NCBI GenBank assembly: GCA_021732785.1
Contig: JAKFUG010000033.1
Span: forward strand, 47,671 to 111,670
Direction: 5' to 3'
Source of the DNA: Planctomycetaceae bacterium
Lineage (GTDB): Bacteria > Planctomycetota > Planctomycetia > Planctomycetales > Planctomycetaceae
DNA length: 64,000 nt
Shown here: piece by piece, positions 8,068-16,567 of the stretch
Layout: each line of letters opens with the position of its first letter
Numbering within the stretch: the stretch's first letter is position 1
Translations under genes and position numbers: made by a program
Notes under the pieces: model-generated
Told to the model about the DNA's origin: nothing
Seen by the model: only the letters and a program-made list of their open reading frames with translations
Databases searched by the model: none

Positions 8068-9030
8068 ATGACGAATGCGGTCTCCATTGTTGTGCCGGTC
8101 TATAACGAGGCGGAAAGTCTGCGCGAATTGCAGCGGCAGATTGCGGCGGTCGCGAATGAGCACGCGCTGAGCGTCGAGGTGATCTTCGTGGATGACGGGT
8201 CGCGCGACGACTCGTGGAAACTCATCACGGCCCTGGCCAACGAAGACCCGCGCGTGTCCGGATTGCGGTTTCGGCGAAACTTCGGCAAGGCGGCGGCGCT
8301 GACGGCGGGGTTACGGATCGCAAAACATCCGCTCGTGCTGATGATGGATGCCGATTTGCAGGACGATCCCGCGGAGTTGCCGGGGTTTTTGATGACGCTC
8401 GATCAGGGATACGACGTCGTCAACGGCTGGAAAGAACGCCGGCTCGATCCCTGGCACAAGGTTTATCCCAGCAAAGTCTTCAACGGCATGGTCGGCTGGA
8501 TGACCGGGCTGAAATTGCACGATCATAACTGCGGGCTGAAACTCTTTCGTCGCGAAGTCGCCGACGAGATTCGGTTGTACGGCGAACTGCACCGCTTCAT
8601 CCCGGTGCTGGCCCATGCCCGCGGATTTCGTGTGACCGAGCGCCCGGTCCATCATCGCCCCCGACAATTCGGGCATTCCAAATATGGTGTGAAACGCTTT
8701 CTCCGCGGCTTTCTCGATCTGCTCACGGTCTCGTTTCTCACCAGCTATGGACAACGCCCGCAACATATTCTCGGCGGCGTGGGCATCGCGTTCTTCGGTG
8801 TGGGAATGCTTGGCCTCGGTTATCTCGCTTTGGCCTGGGTGCTGATGAACGTCTTCCATGCGTGGACACCGACGCCGATTGGTGTGCGGCCGCTGCTAGC
8901 GTATTCGCTGGCGGCGACATTGCTCGGAGCGCAAGCAGTGTCGTTCGGATTGCTCGCCGAGTTGATCGTCCATTACACCAGTCGCGAGAGTGATGCCTTC
9001 AGCGTCGCCGAACGGACGGACTCCAAATGA
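8068..9030 (+). CDS. Polyprenyl-phosphate glycosyltransferase, GT2 (DPM1/GtrB-like)
   Basis: The product has 320 residues from the ATG at 8068. The GT-A fold starts with [20 protein letters not shown]; the nucleotide-sugar site shows [13 protein letters not shown] and the acidic [22 protein letters not shown]-like ([14 protein letters not shown]) and [15 protein letters not shown] are typical of the GtrB/ArnC/DPM1 group, which transfers a sugar to undecaprenyl or dolichyl phosphate. Two C-terminal membrane segments ([20 protein letters not shown] and [20 protein letters not shown]) fit the GtrB topology. The donor sugar cannot be told. A strong hairpin follows the stop codon. Confidence 0.9.
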   Translation: MTNAVSIVVPVYNEAESLRELQRQIAAVANEHALSVEVIFVDDGSRDDSWKLITALANEDPRVSGLRFRRNFGKAAALTAGLRIAKHPLVLMMDADLQDDPAELPGFLMTLDQGYDVVNGWKERRLDPWHKVYPSKVFNGMVGWMTGLKLHDHNCGLKLFRREVADEIRLYGELHRFIPVLAHARGFRVTERPVHHRPRQFGHSKYGVKRFLRGFLDLLTVSFLTSYGQRPQHILGGVGIAFFGVGMLGLGYLALAWVLMNVFHAWTPTPIGVRPLLAYSLAATLLGAQAVSFGLLAELIVHYTSRESDAFSVAERTDSK

Positions 9031-9035
9031 AAGCA

Positions 9036-9056
9036 CCCCGCGTGATCAACGCGGGG
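9036..9056. terminator. Hairpin between convergent genes
   Basis: CCCCGCGT-GATCA-ACGCGGGG, a perfect 8-base-pair GC-rich stem 5 bases after the glycosyltransferase stop and before the end of the convergent TPM gene. There is no U-tract, so termination is inferred from position. Confidence 0.45.
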
Positions 9057-9094
9057 CGCGGATGACACATCGGCATCAATCTACCGATGAAGCG

Positions 9095-10096
9095 TTAGAA
9101 ATCGCCGCCGCTGGAGTCGCCACCACCGGAATCTCCGCCGCCGAAATCTCCCCCGCTGCCGCCGAAATCGCCGCCGGAGGTGCTCCACGTGTCATCGGAT
9201 GAGGACGACGAATCGCCCCAACTCGACGGAGATTGCGGGGAATGTTGTTCCCCGCCGAAGGCAGAATTCGAACGGTGGTTGAATGAGTCGTACAGCCAGC
9301 TTCCGGCCATGCCGCCCAGCAATCCGCCGAGCATGCCGCGACCAAACCCGCCACCCCCACCGCCATCATAATTGGGACCATAACCGCCGCCGCCAGAGCC
9401 CATGGGACCACCCGGCCCGCCGGAGAAGGCCCGACCGATGGCGGAAATGACCATCAGCACGACCACGATCACCGCTCCGATCATCAGCATGCCGCCGATG
9501 GTCCACCCCCCGGTTCCTGTCGTCGGTGCCGGTGAATATCGGGGGGCTTGCGCCGGTGCGGAAGGGGAAATCGGTCGCGATGATGTCGCCACCGGGCGCA
9601 GACTGGCGTAGTCCGTTTCGATGTGTTCCACCGCGTTACTTAAGCCGCGATCAAATTCTTTTTCACGGAACGCCGTCAGGAAGGCATCCACCACAGCTTT
9701 TTTGTTCGCGGTCGTGTAACCGGCCGCTTGCAACTTGCCGCTCACACCGACTTCCACATGACCGGGCTCTTTCGTGATCAACACGAACAACCCTTCCGCG
9801 TGGGCTTGCTTGGCCCGTTGCTTCAGCCAGTCGGAATAGAACTGCGAGCGCTCGCTGGACGACATCGCTTCCACGGCCTTCGCTTTACCACTCGGAAGGG
9901 TAGCATACGTCTCGATGGTGACACCGTGATGGGCTTTCGCCTGAGCCGCGTTCAACTTTTCCTTCGCGGCAGCAACGGTATCCGCACCGAAGATCCCCGC
10001 ATCGTCCCGGATTTCCGCTGCGTGCAGAGTCCACGCGGTCAAACAAATAACGGTCGCCAGCGCGATCCGTTTCACACTCGATGGCCAGTTCGTCAT
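9095..10096 (-). CDS. TPM-domain (YgcG-like) membrane protein
   Basis: A 333-residue exported protein. A GGAG site lies 8 bases before the start. The signal peptide (IALATVICLTAWTLHAAE) is followed by the TPM fold: VAAAKEKLNAAQAKAHHGVT, then YATLP, FYSDWLKQRAKQ, GLFVLITKEPGHVEVGVSG and KAVVDAFLTAFREKEFDRGL. After about residue 180 come a low-complexity linker, one membrane segment (MLMIGAVIVVVLMVISAIGR) and a very Gly/Ser/Asp-rich tail ending in repeated GGDFGG units. TPM proteins include the plant photosystem II repair protein TLP18.3; bacterial YgcG relatives are of unclear function. The Gly-rich tail is typical of that group. Confidence 0.88.
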   Translation of the reverse strand: MTNWPSSVKRIALATVICLTAWTLHAAEIRDDAGIFGADTVAAAKEKLNAAQAKAHHGVTIETYATLPSGKAKAVEAMSSSERSQFYSDWLKQRAKQAHAEGLFVLITKEPGHVEVGVSGKLQAAGYTTANKKAVVDAFLTAFREKEFDRGLSNAVEHIETDYASLRPVATSSRPISPSAPAQAPRYSPAPTTGTGGWTIGGMLMIGAVIVVVLMVISAIGRAFSGGPGGPMGSGGGGYGPNYDGGGGGGFGRGMLGGLLGGMAGSWLYDSFNHRSNSAFGGEQHSPQSPSSWGDSSSSSDDTWSTSGGDFGGSGGDFGGGDSGGGDSSGGDF

Positions 10097-10257
10097 GATC
10101 TTGCTCCGTGAGGAAACGCGGTGTCATCACGACACGGCGTTTCCATAGCTAAGAAGCAAGGTCGATGCCGGATCAAATAAATCGCCCGGCTGACACGACC
10201 GAATTTGCGAGACGCGGGGCCAACTTGTTTCCCGGTCGCGAGTTGGGGCAATTCGCA

Positions 10258-11367
10258 CTAACGAGTTAGCACAGGGAGTTGCACTGAACGAGCGCGGTCG
10301 TCCGTGGTCGGTTCTGGCAGCAAAACTTCCAGTGGAACGGGAGCTTTGCGCTTCGGCGGACCAAGTACGGTCAACCGGGCGACACGCCAGAAGCCCTTCC
10401 ACGAGTTGAACGTCTCGGCGACCGCGGTCGGTTCATAGCCGCAGTGAACCATGCAGTTCGCACACTTCGGATTGCCGCTCGCGCGGCCGTACTGGCTCCA
10501 GTCGGTCGTGTCGAGCAGTTCCTGAAATGTCGCGGCGTGGCCTTCCTGCAGCAGATAACACGGCTTCTGCCAGCCGAAGAGGTTGTACGCGGGGCTGCCC
10601 CACGGCGTGCATTCCAGATCCCAGTGCCCCTGCAAAAACTCCATAAACAACGGCGACAGGTTGAACCGCCACCGCCGTTTCCCCCCGGCGAGCATCCGCT
10701 GGAAGAGATTGATCGTCTGCTTCTGTTGCAGGAACAGCTCCTGCGTCGGGGCTTTTTCGTACGGATAGCCCGGCGACAACATCATCCCTTCGACGCCGAG
10801 GTCCATCAGCGTGTCGAACATCTCACGGATGGCGGCGGGGTCGGCGTTGTTGTAACACGTGGTGTTCGTGGTGACGCGAAATCCCTTCGCGATGGCCACT
10901 TTGATCGCCGAGATGGCGATGTCATAAATTCCTTCGCGACACACAGCGAAGTCGTGTTCTTCCTTCGGTCCGTCGAGGTGAATCGAGAACGTCAGATACT
11001 TCGACGGCTTGAACTTGTCGATGTGCTTTTCGAGGAGAATCGCGTTGGTGCAGAGGTAGACGTACTTCTTCCGCTGCACCAGACCGGCGACGATTTCCTC
11101 AATCTGCGGATGCAACAACGGTTCGCCGCCGGGGATGGAGACGATCGGTGCGCCGCACTCCTCCGCCGCATTGAAACACTGCTCGGGCGTGAGATTCTGC
11201 TTGAGAATGTCCGCAGGATACTGAATCTTGCCACAGCCGAAGCAGGCGAGGTTGCAGCGGAACAGGGGCTCCAGCATGAGCACCAGCGGGTAGCGCTTAT
11301 TTCCGCGCAACCGTTGGGTGATGACATACTTGGCAACCGTCCACATCTGCGACAGGGGCACCCCCAT
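10258..11367 (-). CDS. hpnH: Radical SAM protein HpnH (adenosyl-hopene transferase)
   Basis: The start at 11367 is set by a strong GAGGAGG site; the product has 369 residues. It begins [20 protein letters not shown], then [15 protein letters not shown] with the three cluster cysteines C38, C42 and C45 (CX3CX2C). [11 protein letters not shown] is the SAM-binding GGE motif. [13 protein letters not shown] and [14 protein letters not shown] in the C-terminal part are HpnH hallmarks. The enzyme joins 5'-deoxyadenosine to a hopene precursor as the first step to C35 hopanoids. No squalene-hopene cyclase or other hpn gene lies in the window, so the pathway is dispersed. Very confident. Confidence 0.94.
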   Translation of the reverse strand: MGVPLSQMWTVAKYVITQRLRGNKRYPLVLMLEPLFRCNLACFGCGKIQYPADILKQNLTPEQCFNAAEECGAPIVSIPGGEPLLHPQIEEIVAGLVQRKKYVYLCTNAILLEKHIDKFKPSKYLTFSIHLDGPKEEHDFAVCREGIYDIAISAIKVAIAKGFRVTTNTTCYNNADPAAIREMFDTLMDLGVEGMMLSPGYPYEKAPTQELFLQQKQTINLFQRMLAGGKRRWRFNLSPLFMEFLQGHWDLECTPWGSPAYNLFGWQKPCYLLQEGHAATFQELLDTTDWSQYGRASGNPKCANCMVHCGYEPTAVAETFNSWKGFWRVARLTVLGPPKRKAPVPLEVLLPEPTTDDRARSVQLPVLTR

Positions 11368-11458
11368 CCGTTCCCTCCTCGTCCGTGATTTTTCGTGCAA
11401 AAGCCCATCCGGTGTAGCAGGTTTCGCGAGGAATGTCAGCCCCCAGTTCACCGGAAAG

Positions 11459-11845
11459 TCAGTCCATAGGCCGCGGTGAATGTCGTTCCAGACGACCGTG
11501 TTTCCGCAAATGTTGGATTAGGACGAGTTCGACTAGAGCCCAACTCAACACCAGTAGTCTCCAAAATAGAAAAAACTGAATCAGCAACTCATTCACAATT
11601 ACTTTGTCCGAAAATAGCCCACGCGGCCGTAGGATCACGGCGATAGACAAGCAAATCCCGCAGGCGAGAACCACTCCCCAGAACAAAAGCGTGATGCCGA
11701 TCCAGCCAATCCGATACGTAAGCCGTGTTTTACAATAAGGACACCAAATTAAATTTGGCCATCCAGAATGAAATACCGGCCACACTCCGATGTCGCGCCG
11801 ACACTCGGGACAGTGCTTGCCATCGATAGCGTGTTCATCGCTCAT
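11459..11845 (-). CDS. Small zinc-ribbon membrane protein, function unknown
   Basis: Product of 128 residues from the ATG at 11845. Two CxxC pairs ([10 protein letters not shown] and [13 protein letters not shown]) form a cytoplasmic zinc ribbon of the kind often placed before membrane helices. Two hydrophobic segments follow ([20 protein letters not shown] and [20 protein letters not shown]) and a basic tail. I do not recognise a specific family. It lies upstream of hpnH in the same direction with a gap of about 90 bases, so co-transcription is possible, but nothing ties it to hopanoids. Confidence 0.65.
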   Translation of the reverse strand: MSDEHAIDGKHCPECRRDIGVWPVFHSGWPNLIWCPYCKTRLTYRIGWIGITLLFWGVVLACGICLSIAVILRPRGLFSDKVIVNELLIQFFLFWRLLVLSWALVELVLIQHLRKHGRLERHSPRPMD

Positions 11846-11982
11846 GTCCGATACGCTAAGTGGGCTGTCGCAGGAATTCAATCGGAACTTGAGTCGCAGT
11901 GCGATCGCGACAGCTCCACTCCCTGACTAGGATCGTTTCGTACTACAATCTGCTTTTATGCCGATGTCGTTGAGAATTGAAA

Positions 11983-13164
11983 ATGCGTATCGCCGACCTT
12001 ACCGTGTTTTCCGTGCGGATTCCGTTCAAGAAGAAGATTACGCATGCGTCGCATTCGCGGACGGACACCGATTCGCTGGTGGTGCGGTGCCGGTTGATGG
12101 ACGGGACGGAAGGCTGGGGCGAGGGGCTGCCGCGGCCGTATGTCACCGGGGAAAATCTCGATCAGGCGAGGGATGTCATCCGGGCGACGGATTTGGTGGG
12201 GCAACTCGGCGGCGACTGGCCCGAACTCCCTGCGAGTGTCGAACGTCTCAGCCGATTTGATGTGCATCGCAAGGCTGATGACGACCGCGGGTGCTTCGGC
12301 AACTCCGCCCGCTGTGCGATTGAGTTAAGCGTGCTCGATGCGCTGTGCCGAGTGCATCAGCAACCGTTATCGAGCATCACCGCGTTGCTGCCGATGACCG
12401 CCGCGATTCGCACGCAGGTCGACAGAGTCCGCTACAGCGGGGCATTCACCGCGATGACGCCGTGGAAGCAGATTTCGCGGGCGCTGTTGATGCGGGCGTT
12501 CGGTTTCCATCAGGCGAAAGTGAAAGTCGGTGTCCCCGGCGTCGATGATATCGCGCTGCTGAAAAGGCTGCGGAGTTGGCTGGGGAATGCGGTGGATATC
12601 CGCATTGATGCCAATGAAGCGTGGTCGTGTACCAATCTGCGGGAGAAACTCGAACCGCTGCAACCGTTCGGCATCACCGCGGTGGAACAGCCGGTGCCGC
12701 ATGCGGACATTGATGGTCTCGCCGCGCTGCGAGCGCAACTCGGTGTGCCGATCATGTTTGATGAATCGTTGTGCAGCGAGATCGACGCCCGTCGGGCCAT
12801 CGAGCGCGGTACTTGCGACCTGTTCAACATCCGCCTGTCGAAATGCGGCGGGGTGTTACCGTCGCTGAAACTCGCCGCCCTCGCGCATCAAAATGCGCTG
12901 GGTTACCAACTCGGTTGCCAGGTCGGCGAGACCGGCATTCTTTCCGCGGCGGGACGGGCGTTTGCTGCCACGGTCAAAGACATCCGCTATGTCGAAGGCA
13001 GTTATGACCGCTTCCTCGTTGCCGAACGGTTGACCAAAGAAGATCTGACGTTCGGCTGGGGTGGGTACGCGCCGACACTCACGGGACCGGGGTTGGGGAT
13101 CACGATGGATCCCGATTCGCTGCAACGGGTGATATTGAAAGAAGAAACGATTCGTATCGGATGA
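11983..13164 (+). CDS. Enolase-superfamily enzyme (muconate cycloisomerase / dipeptide epimerase type)
   Basis: A 393-residue enzyme. The N-terminal capping domain starts MRIADLTVFSVRIPFKKKIT and includes GWGEGLPRPYVTGE. The barrel carries the full MLE-subgroup catalytic set: the KxK pair K179/K181 (AKVKVG), metal ligands D209 (RIDANEAW), E235 (AVEQP) and D260 (FDESLC), and the second lysine K287 (LSKCGG). This subgroup includes muconate lactonizing enzyme, o-succinylbenzoate synthase and L-Ala-D/L-Glu epimerase. I cannot choose among them; no menaquinone, aromatic or murein recycling genes sit beside it. A long palindrome follows the stop. Confidence 0.88.
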   Translation: MRIADLTVFSVRIPFKKKITHASHSRTDTDSLVVRCRLMDGTEGWGEGLPRPYVTGENLDQARDVIRATDLVGQLGGDWPELPASVERLSRFDVHRKADDDRGCFGNSARCAIELSVLDALCRVHQQPLSSITALLPMTAAIRTQVDRVRYSGAFTAMTPWKQISRALLMRAFGFHQAKVKVGVPGVDDIALLKRLRSWLGNAVDIRIDANEAWSCTNLREKLEPLQPFGITAVEQPVPHADIDGLAALRAQLGVPIMFDESLCSEIDARRAIERGTCDLFNIRLSKCGGVLPSLKLAALAHQNALGYQLGCQVGETGILSAAGRAFAATVKDIRYVEGSYDRFLVAERLTKEDLTFGWGGYAPTLTGPGLGITMDPDSLQRVILKEETIRIG

Positions 13165-13168
13165 TCTT

Positions 13169-13242
13169 ACGAGCCCGAAGCGCGAGCGCCGGGTGCATTT
13201 TCTTCGTTGAGAAGAGACCCGGCGCTGGCGCTTCGGGCTTGT
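13169..13242. repeat. Long inverted repeat between convergent genes
   Basis: Arms at 13169-13194 and 13217-13242 pair almost perfectly (GAGCCCGAAGCGCGAGCG against CGCTGGCGCTTCGGGCTT) with a 22-base loop. It fills the space between two convergent stops, so it may act as a two-way terminator; its size suggests a dispersed palindromic element. Confidence 0.75.
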
Positions 13243-13249
13243 ATGACGC

Positions 13250-13765
13250 TCAGAAAAACTCGTCGTCGACGAGCAGATCGCCTTCCGTGAGGACTTTCAG
13301 TCCCGCGTCTTCCATCGTCTTCACCGCGCGGTCGACGTCGTCGACATAGATCGCCACTGCGGAGCGACCGCCGCGGTGGTATTTGAGCATGAATACGTGG
13401 TGAATGTTGATCTCGGCCTTCATGAGCGCCGTGCAGACCGTGGCGAAGGGCATCTCGTCTTCGGGGAGTTCCACGCCGACGACGTCACTTTCGCTGAAGA
13501 GGAAATTGGACAGTTCCAGCTTTTCGCGGGCGCGATCGGTGTTGTTGAAGATCAACCGGACCATAGCGAAGTCGACGGAATCGACCATGCTCAGACCGAG
13601 AACTTTGACGTCCATCGTTTCGAGGTGCCGCATCAATTCGTTCAATCGGCCGACGCGGTTTTCCAGGAAAATGCAGAATTGCCGCAAGCACGGCCAGTTC
13701 TGACCGTGCAGCGTTTCCGGTTCGGCAAACTCGCCTCCGTGAGCATGTTCATCCATCATGACCAT
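13250..13765 (-). CDS. Tandem ACT-domain protein
   Basis: The 171-residue product is essentially two ACT domains. The first is around residues 30-95 (FCIFLENRVGRLNELMRHLE, then VKVLGLSMVDSVDFAMVRLI). The second is around 100-165 (FATVCTALMKAEINIHHVFM, then RSAVAIYVDDVDRAVKTMED and AGLKVLTEGDLL). ACT domains bind small ligands, often amino acids, and regulate enzymes; stand-alone double-ACT proteins are seen in several bacterial phyla. Several ATG codons lie close together at the start; the one at 13765 has an AAGG site 5 bases before it. Ligand and partner are unknown. Confidence 0.85.
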   Translation of the reverse strand: MVMMDEHAHGGEFAEPETLHGQNWPCLRQFCIFLENRVGRLNELMRHLETMDVKVLGLSMVDSVDFAMVRLIFNNTDRAREKLELSNFLFSESDVVGVELPEDEMPFATVCTALMKAEINIHHVFMLKYHRGGRSAVAIYVDDVDRAVKTMEDAGLKVLTEGDLLVDDEFF

Positions 13766-14137
13766 GACCGCCTTAGAGATCCGTCATCGCGCATTAGAAG
13801 TCAAAGCGACGGTGAATGGCAATGTAGGTAATTCCACCATGATGGTCAATCTCCGTTGAAACGGAAGAGGCATGTCCGAACCCGTTCCCGACGCCCTCCC
13901 GCCGAGTGAAAATCTGCCGAAGTGGCAGATGGGATTGGACTTTCGACAATCGCCATCGTGCCCTTGTCAGCATGACGAAGCAAAACAGCACGACGATGCT
14001 GCAAGATTTTTTCGGCGTAACCCCCTATAGAAAAACATGTTGAAGCGACTCAGCAACAACAGAATCGCCGACCGTTCTGATGGAACACGGTTTGCTATTC
14101 CAAAGACCAGTGAGACAACTTCCTGGAAGGATTCTCC
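13766..14137. other. Divergent intergenic region upstream of the Hsp20 genes
   Basis: The 372 bases between the ACT gene and the first Hsp20 gene have no credible gene. CCCCCTATAG at about 14021-14030, 15 bases after TGCAAG, vaguely resembles the CCCCAT-type -10 of heat-shock sigma factors, but the -35 match is poor. I see no CIRCE inverted repeat. Confidence 0.3.
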
Positions 14138-14581
14138 ATGGCCATTTTTCGCTGGGGACACCGCTGGGACCCGCTTCAAGACCTGGAGCGCGAGGTTGAT
14201 CGACTCTTGTCGTCGGTGCTGTCGTTTCAGGGCATCCGCTTCGGTCGCCAATATCCCCCGGTCAATGTGATCCAACTCGAATTGGAATACGTTCTGACGG
14301 CAGAGCTTCCCGGCATCCGCCCGGAAGATTTGGAACTGACGGTCGCGAATGGCGTGCTGACAATCAAAGGGGAGCGCGTGGGCCCCGAGGGCATCCCCGA
14401 TGAGCGCTTTCGCCGTCAGGAACGTCCACGCGGCAACTGGCGACGATCCATCTCGCTGCCGGATTCCATCGAAGAAGACAAAATGACGGCCGAATTCGTC
14501 AACGGTGTCCTCAAGGTCCATTTGCCCAGAACACCGGTGGTGCGGCCGCGACAGATCAAAGTGGTCGATGGCAACGCCTGA
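14138..14581 (+). CDS. Hsp20/alpha-crystallin small heat-shock protein (1 of 3)
   Basis: 147 residues; a GGAAGGA site precedes the start. The N-terminal MAIFRWGHRWDPLQDLEREV matches class A bacterial small heat-shock proteins. The alpha-crystallin domain runs from about residue 42 (VNVIQLELEYVLTAELPGI) to FVNGVLKVHLPRT, with the A/G-x-x-NGVL signature complete. Such proteins hold unfolding proteins in the cytoplasm for refolding by DnaK. It is the first of three Hsp20-type genes in a row, spaced 38 and 62 bases apart, which should form one heat-induced operon. It is the most canonical of the three. Confidence 0.95.
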   Translation: MAIFRWGHRWDPLQDLEREVDRLLSSVLSFQGIRFGRQYPPVNVIQLELEYVLTAELPGIRPEDLELTVANGVLTIKGERVGPEGIPDERFRRQERPRGNWRRSISLPDSIEEDKMTAEFVNGVLKVHLPRTPVVRPRQIKVVDGNA

Positions 14582-14619
14582 AATCATTCGCCGCGACTGA
14601 CCGTGGACGGAGCATGAGA

Positions 14620-15033
14620 ATGTCTGAAACGCCCCAAGCACCCACACCGTCGGCAATCGCCGTTACGACGAGTGGTGCGGCACCTCCGCCGACAGAAGCG
14701 CAGGTGGTATTCACTCCGCCGATCGACATTTTTGAAACGACTGCGGGACTGGTCCTGCTCGCGGATTTGCCGGGGGTGGCTCCGGATTCACTCGAACTGC
14801 AAGTGCAGGATAACAAGCTGACATTGTTCGGCCGGGTGGACGCCACGCTGCCGGAAGGGGCGCAGGTGATCCACCAGGAGTATCGCGTGGGGCACTTTCT
14901 GCGGTCGTTCATCCTCAGCGATGAAGTCGACCACGAGAACATTTCCGCAAAGCTGAATCACGGAGTTCTGGAAGTGATTTTGCCGCGGGCGCAGCAGGGT
15001 GAACCCCGCCGCATTCCCGTGGCGATTGAATAG
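14620..15033 (+). CDS. Hsp20/alpha-crystallin small heat-shock protein (2 of 3)
   Basis: The ATG at 14620 is chosen over the one at 14614 because the GGACGGAG site lies 7 bases before it; the product has 137 residues. The N-terminal arm is Pro/Ala-rich (PQAPTPSAIAVTTSGAAPPP) and unlike the first paralogue. The crystallin domain starts at IDIFETTAGLVLLADLPGV and includes YRVGHFLRSFILSDEVD and LNHGVLEVILPRA, with the NGVL position reading HGVL. It ends in IPVAIE. Likely the same operon as the other two. Confidence 0.93.
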   Translation: MSETPQAPTPSAIAVTTSGAAPPPTEAQVVFTPPIDIFETTAGLVLLADLPGVAPDSLELQVQDNKLTLFGRVDATLPEGAQVIHQEYRVGHFLRSFILSDEVDHENISAKLNHGVLEVILPRAQQGEPRRIPVAIE

Positions 15034-15095
15034 ATTTGAGGATCATCGAACGAGGGCCGTTCTTCAACGCGAGTTTGGCTTACAGGAGACGCAGC

Positions 15096-15602
15096 ATGTC
15101 CGCATTTGGAAATGGCGGTGGTCCGCTCGATCGTGTCCGACAGGAATTGGATCGCTGGCTGGATACGGCCCGCACGACCGGTGAGCGGGCGCTCGACGCC
15201 GTGGGCCTGACCTCGGAAACGCGGCCGGCCACTCCGGCAGTGGATGTGCTGGAAACCGAGACCGATCTGCACGTGTTCGCCGACTTGCCCGGTGTCGCGG
15301 TCGATGGCGTGGACCTGGCGCTACAGGGACAAGTCCTGCTGATCAAGGCACATCGCAGTGCCCCGGCGGTGATGACCGAGGCCACCAAACCGGTGCTCCG
15401 TGAACGTCATGCCCTGTTGTTTGAACGATCCGTCACCTTGACGGCGGCGATCGATCCCGAGTCGGTCCGCGCCGTTGTCCGGGATGGTTTGCTGCACATC
15501 ACCTTGCGGAAACGTCCCGAAATCCAGGCCCGACCGATTCCCGTCCAGCGCGGGGGCGAATACCCGCCAGTGGATCCGTCACCGACGCCGCCGATCAGCT
15601 AA
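15096..15602 (+). CDS. Divergent Hsp20-like protein (3 of 3)
   Basis: The ATG at 15096 has an AGGAG site; the product has 168 residues. The N-terminal part MSAFGNGGGPLDRVRQELDR is amphipathic. The crystallin domain is recognisable (VDVLETETDLHVFADLPGVA, then LLFERSVTLTAAIDPESVRA) but the NGVL signature is replaced by RDGLLHITLRK and the tail is Pro-rich (YPPVDPSPTPPIS). Of the three it departs most from the family, suggesting a specialised substrate or hetero-oligomer role. Confidence 0.85.
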   Translation: MSAFGNGGGPLDRVRQELDRWLDTARTTGERALDAVGLTSETRPATPAVDVLETETDLHVFADLPGVAVDGVDLALQGQVLLIKAHRSAPAVMTEATKPVLRERHALLFERSVTLTAAIDPESVRAVVRDGLLHITLRKRPEIQARPIPVQRGGEYPPVDPSPTPPIS

Positions 15603-15611
15603 TTCGTGGCT

Positions 15612-16466
15612 TCATTGGGTGGCCGTGGTGGGATCATCGACGAGTAAACTCTTGTCGACACCCCACACGCAATACGGATCCCCGCGACCGGTCTTGCCCA
15701 ATTGCTCTTCGACTTGCCAGACCGGGGCACCGTCCCAAGTGGCGGCGACGGCCCAGCAGGTCATGGGGGCCAGTTGATAGCGCCACCCCGTGCTTTGACC
15801 ATCGTGAAAGGCCTCCACGACGAGCAGCACTTCGGGATCGGTGCCGTTCACGAACGCGAAGACGGTGCCCGCAAGCACGCCGTGCTTTTCCGAGGTGTAT
15901 TGATAGACCGGCTGTGATGACAATCGCAACTCGAAGCGCGAGGGGGCCGATTTTTCTGTCGTGCGGAAGTCTTCGGATGCCGTGAATCGCCGGGCAATGG
16001 CCCGCGCCTGCACCAGTCGAGCAGCCGGTTTCTCCGCAGGAAGATCGACTTTCTCCAACATCTTGAACGCCGAGTTGGCGGCTGACGGACTCCATACGGG
16101 CTTGCCCGATAACGTGAACCGGAGCGGTTCGCCGATCATCGACTGGCATTCATGCAGCCAGAGATGCTGCGGTGCCGGGAGCTTGAAGACCTGCGCGAAC
16201 ACCGCGGGGCGGTTGTCCTCGTGCCAGAGAACCAGCAGTCCGTGTTCAATCCCGCTGACCGGATTGGTCCATTTGAGCGCCGGGTGGGGATGCAGCGTGA
16301 GCTTCCGCGGGGCCGAAGTTCCGACCTGCGTTTCATAAGCCTGCGCGGTGGCCATCATGAAGGCCACATTCCGATCGGGCGGCGGTTCCTCAACGGCCCA
16401 GACTGCCGACACAAACGAAACGACGAACCCGCTCATCATCAGTGCAGGCGTGCATGGCGATGGCAT
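15612..16466 (-). CDS. Secreted protein of unknown function
   Basis: From the ATG at 16466 the product has 284 residues with a clear signal peptide (ALMMSGFVVSFVSAVWAVEE). After it comes a beta-rich domain with no motif I recognise: KLTLHPHPALKWTNPVSGIE, HGLLVLWHEDNRPAVFAQVF, FELRLSSQPVYQYTSEKHGV, EVLLVVEAFHDGQSTGWRYQ and a C-terminal GDPYCVWGVDKSLLVDD. It is convergent with the Hsp20 genes, its stop only 9 bases from the third one. I assign no function. Confidence 0.7.
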   Translation of the reverse strand: MPSPCTPALMMSGFVVSFVSAVWAVEEPPPDRNVAFMMATAQAYETQVGTSAPRKLTLHPHPALKWTNPVSGIEHGLLVLWHEDNRPAVFAQVFKLPAPQHLWLHECQSMIGEPLRFTLSGKPVWSPSAANSAFKMLEKVDLPAEKPAARLVQARAIARRFTASEDFRTTEKSAPSRFELRLSSQPVYQYTSEKHGVLAGTVFAFVNGTDPEVLLVVEAFHDGQSTGWRYQLAPMTCWAVAATWDGAPVWQVEEQLGKTGRGDPYCVWGVDKSLLVDDPTTATQ

Positions 16467-16567
16467 GCGATCGATCCCGTAATGGAGTGATTGTCGATCG
16501 GGATCGTCCCATCGATCCGACAAGACCCACGATAGACATTCCGACTGGAATTGTCAACCGGGCGATT

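Noticed and set aside
13794-13991. 65-codon minus-strand frame upstream of Hsp20 genes
   Set aside because: No ribosome site, no family resemblance, and it lies in the expected promoter region.
13766-14137. CIRCE element in front of the Hsp20 genes
   Set aside because: No TTAGCACTC-N9-GAGTGCTAA-like inverted repeat is present; only a weak CCCCCTATAG box is seen.
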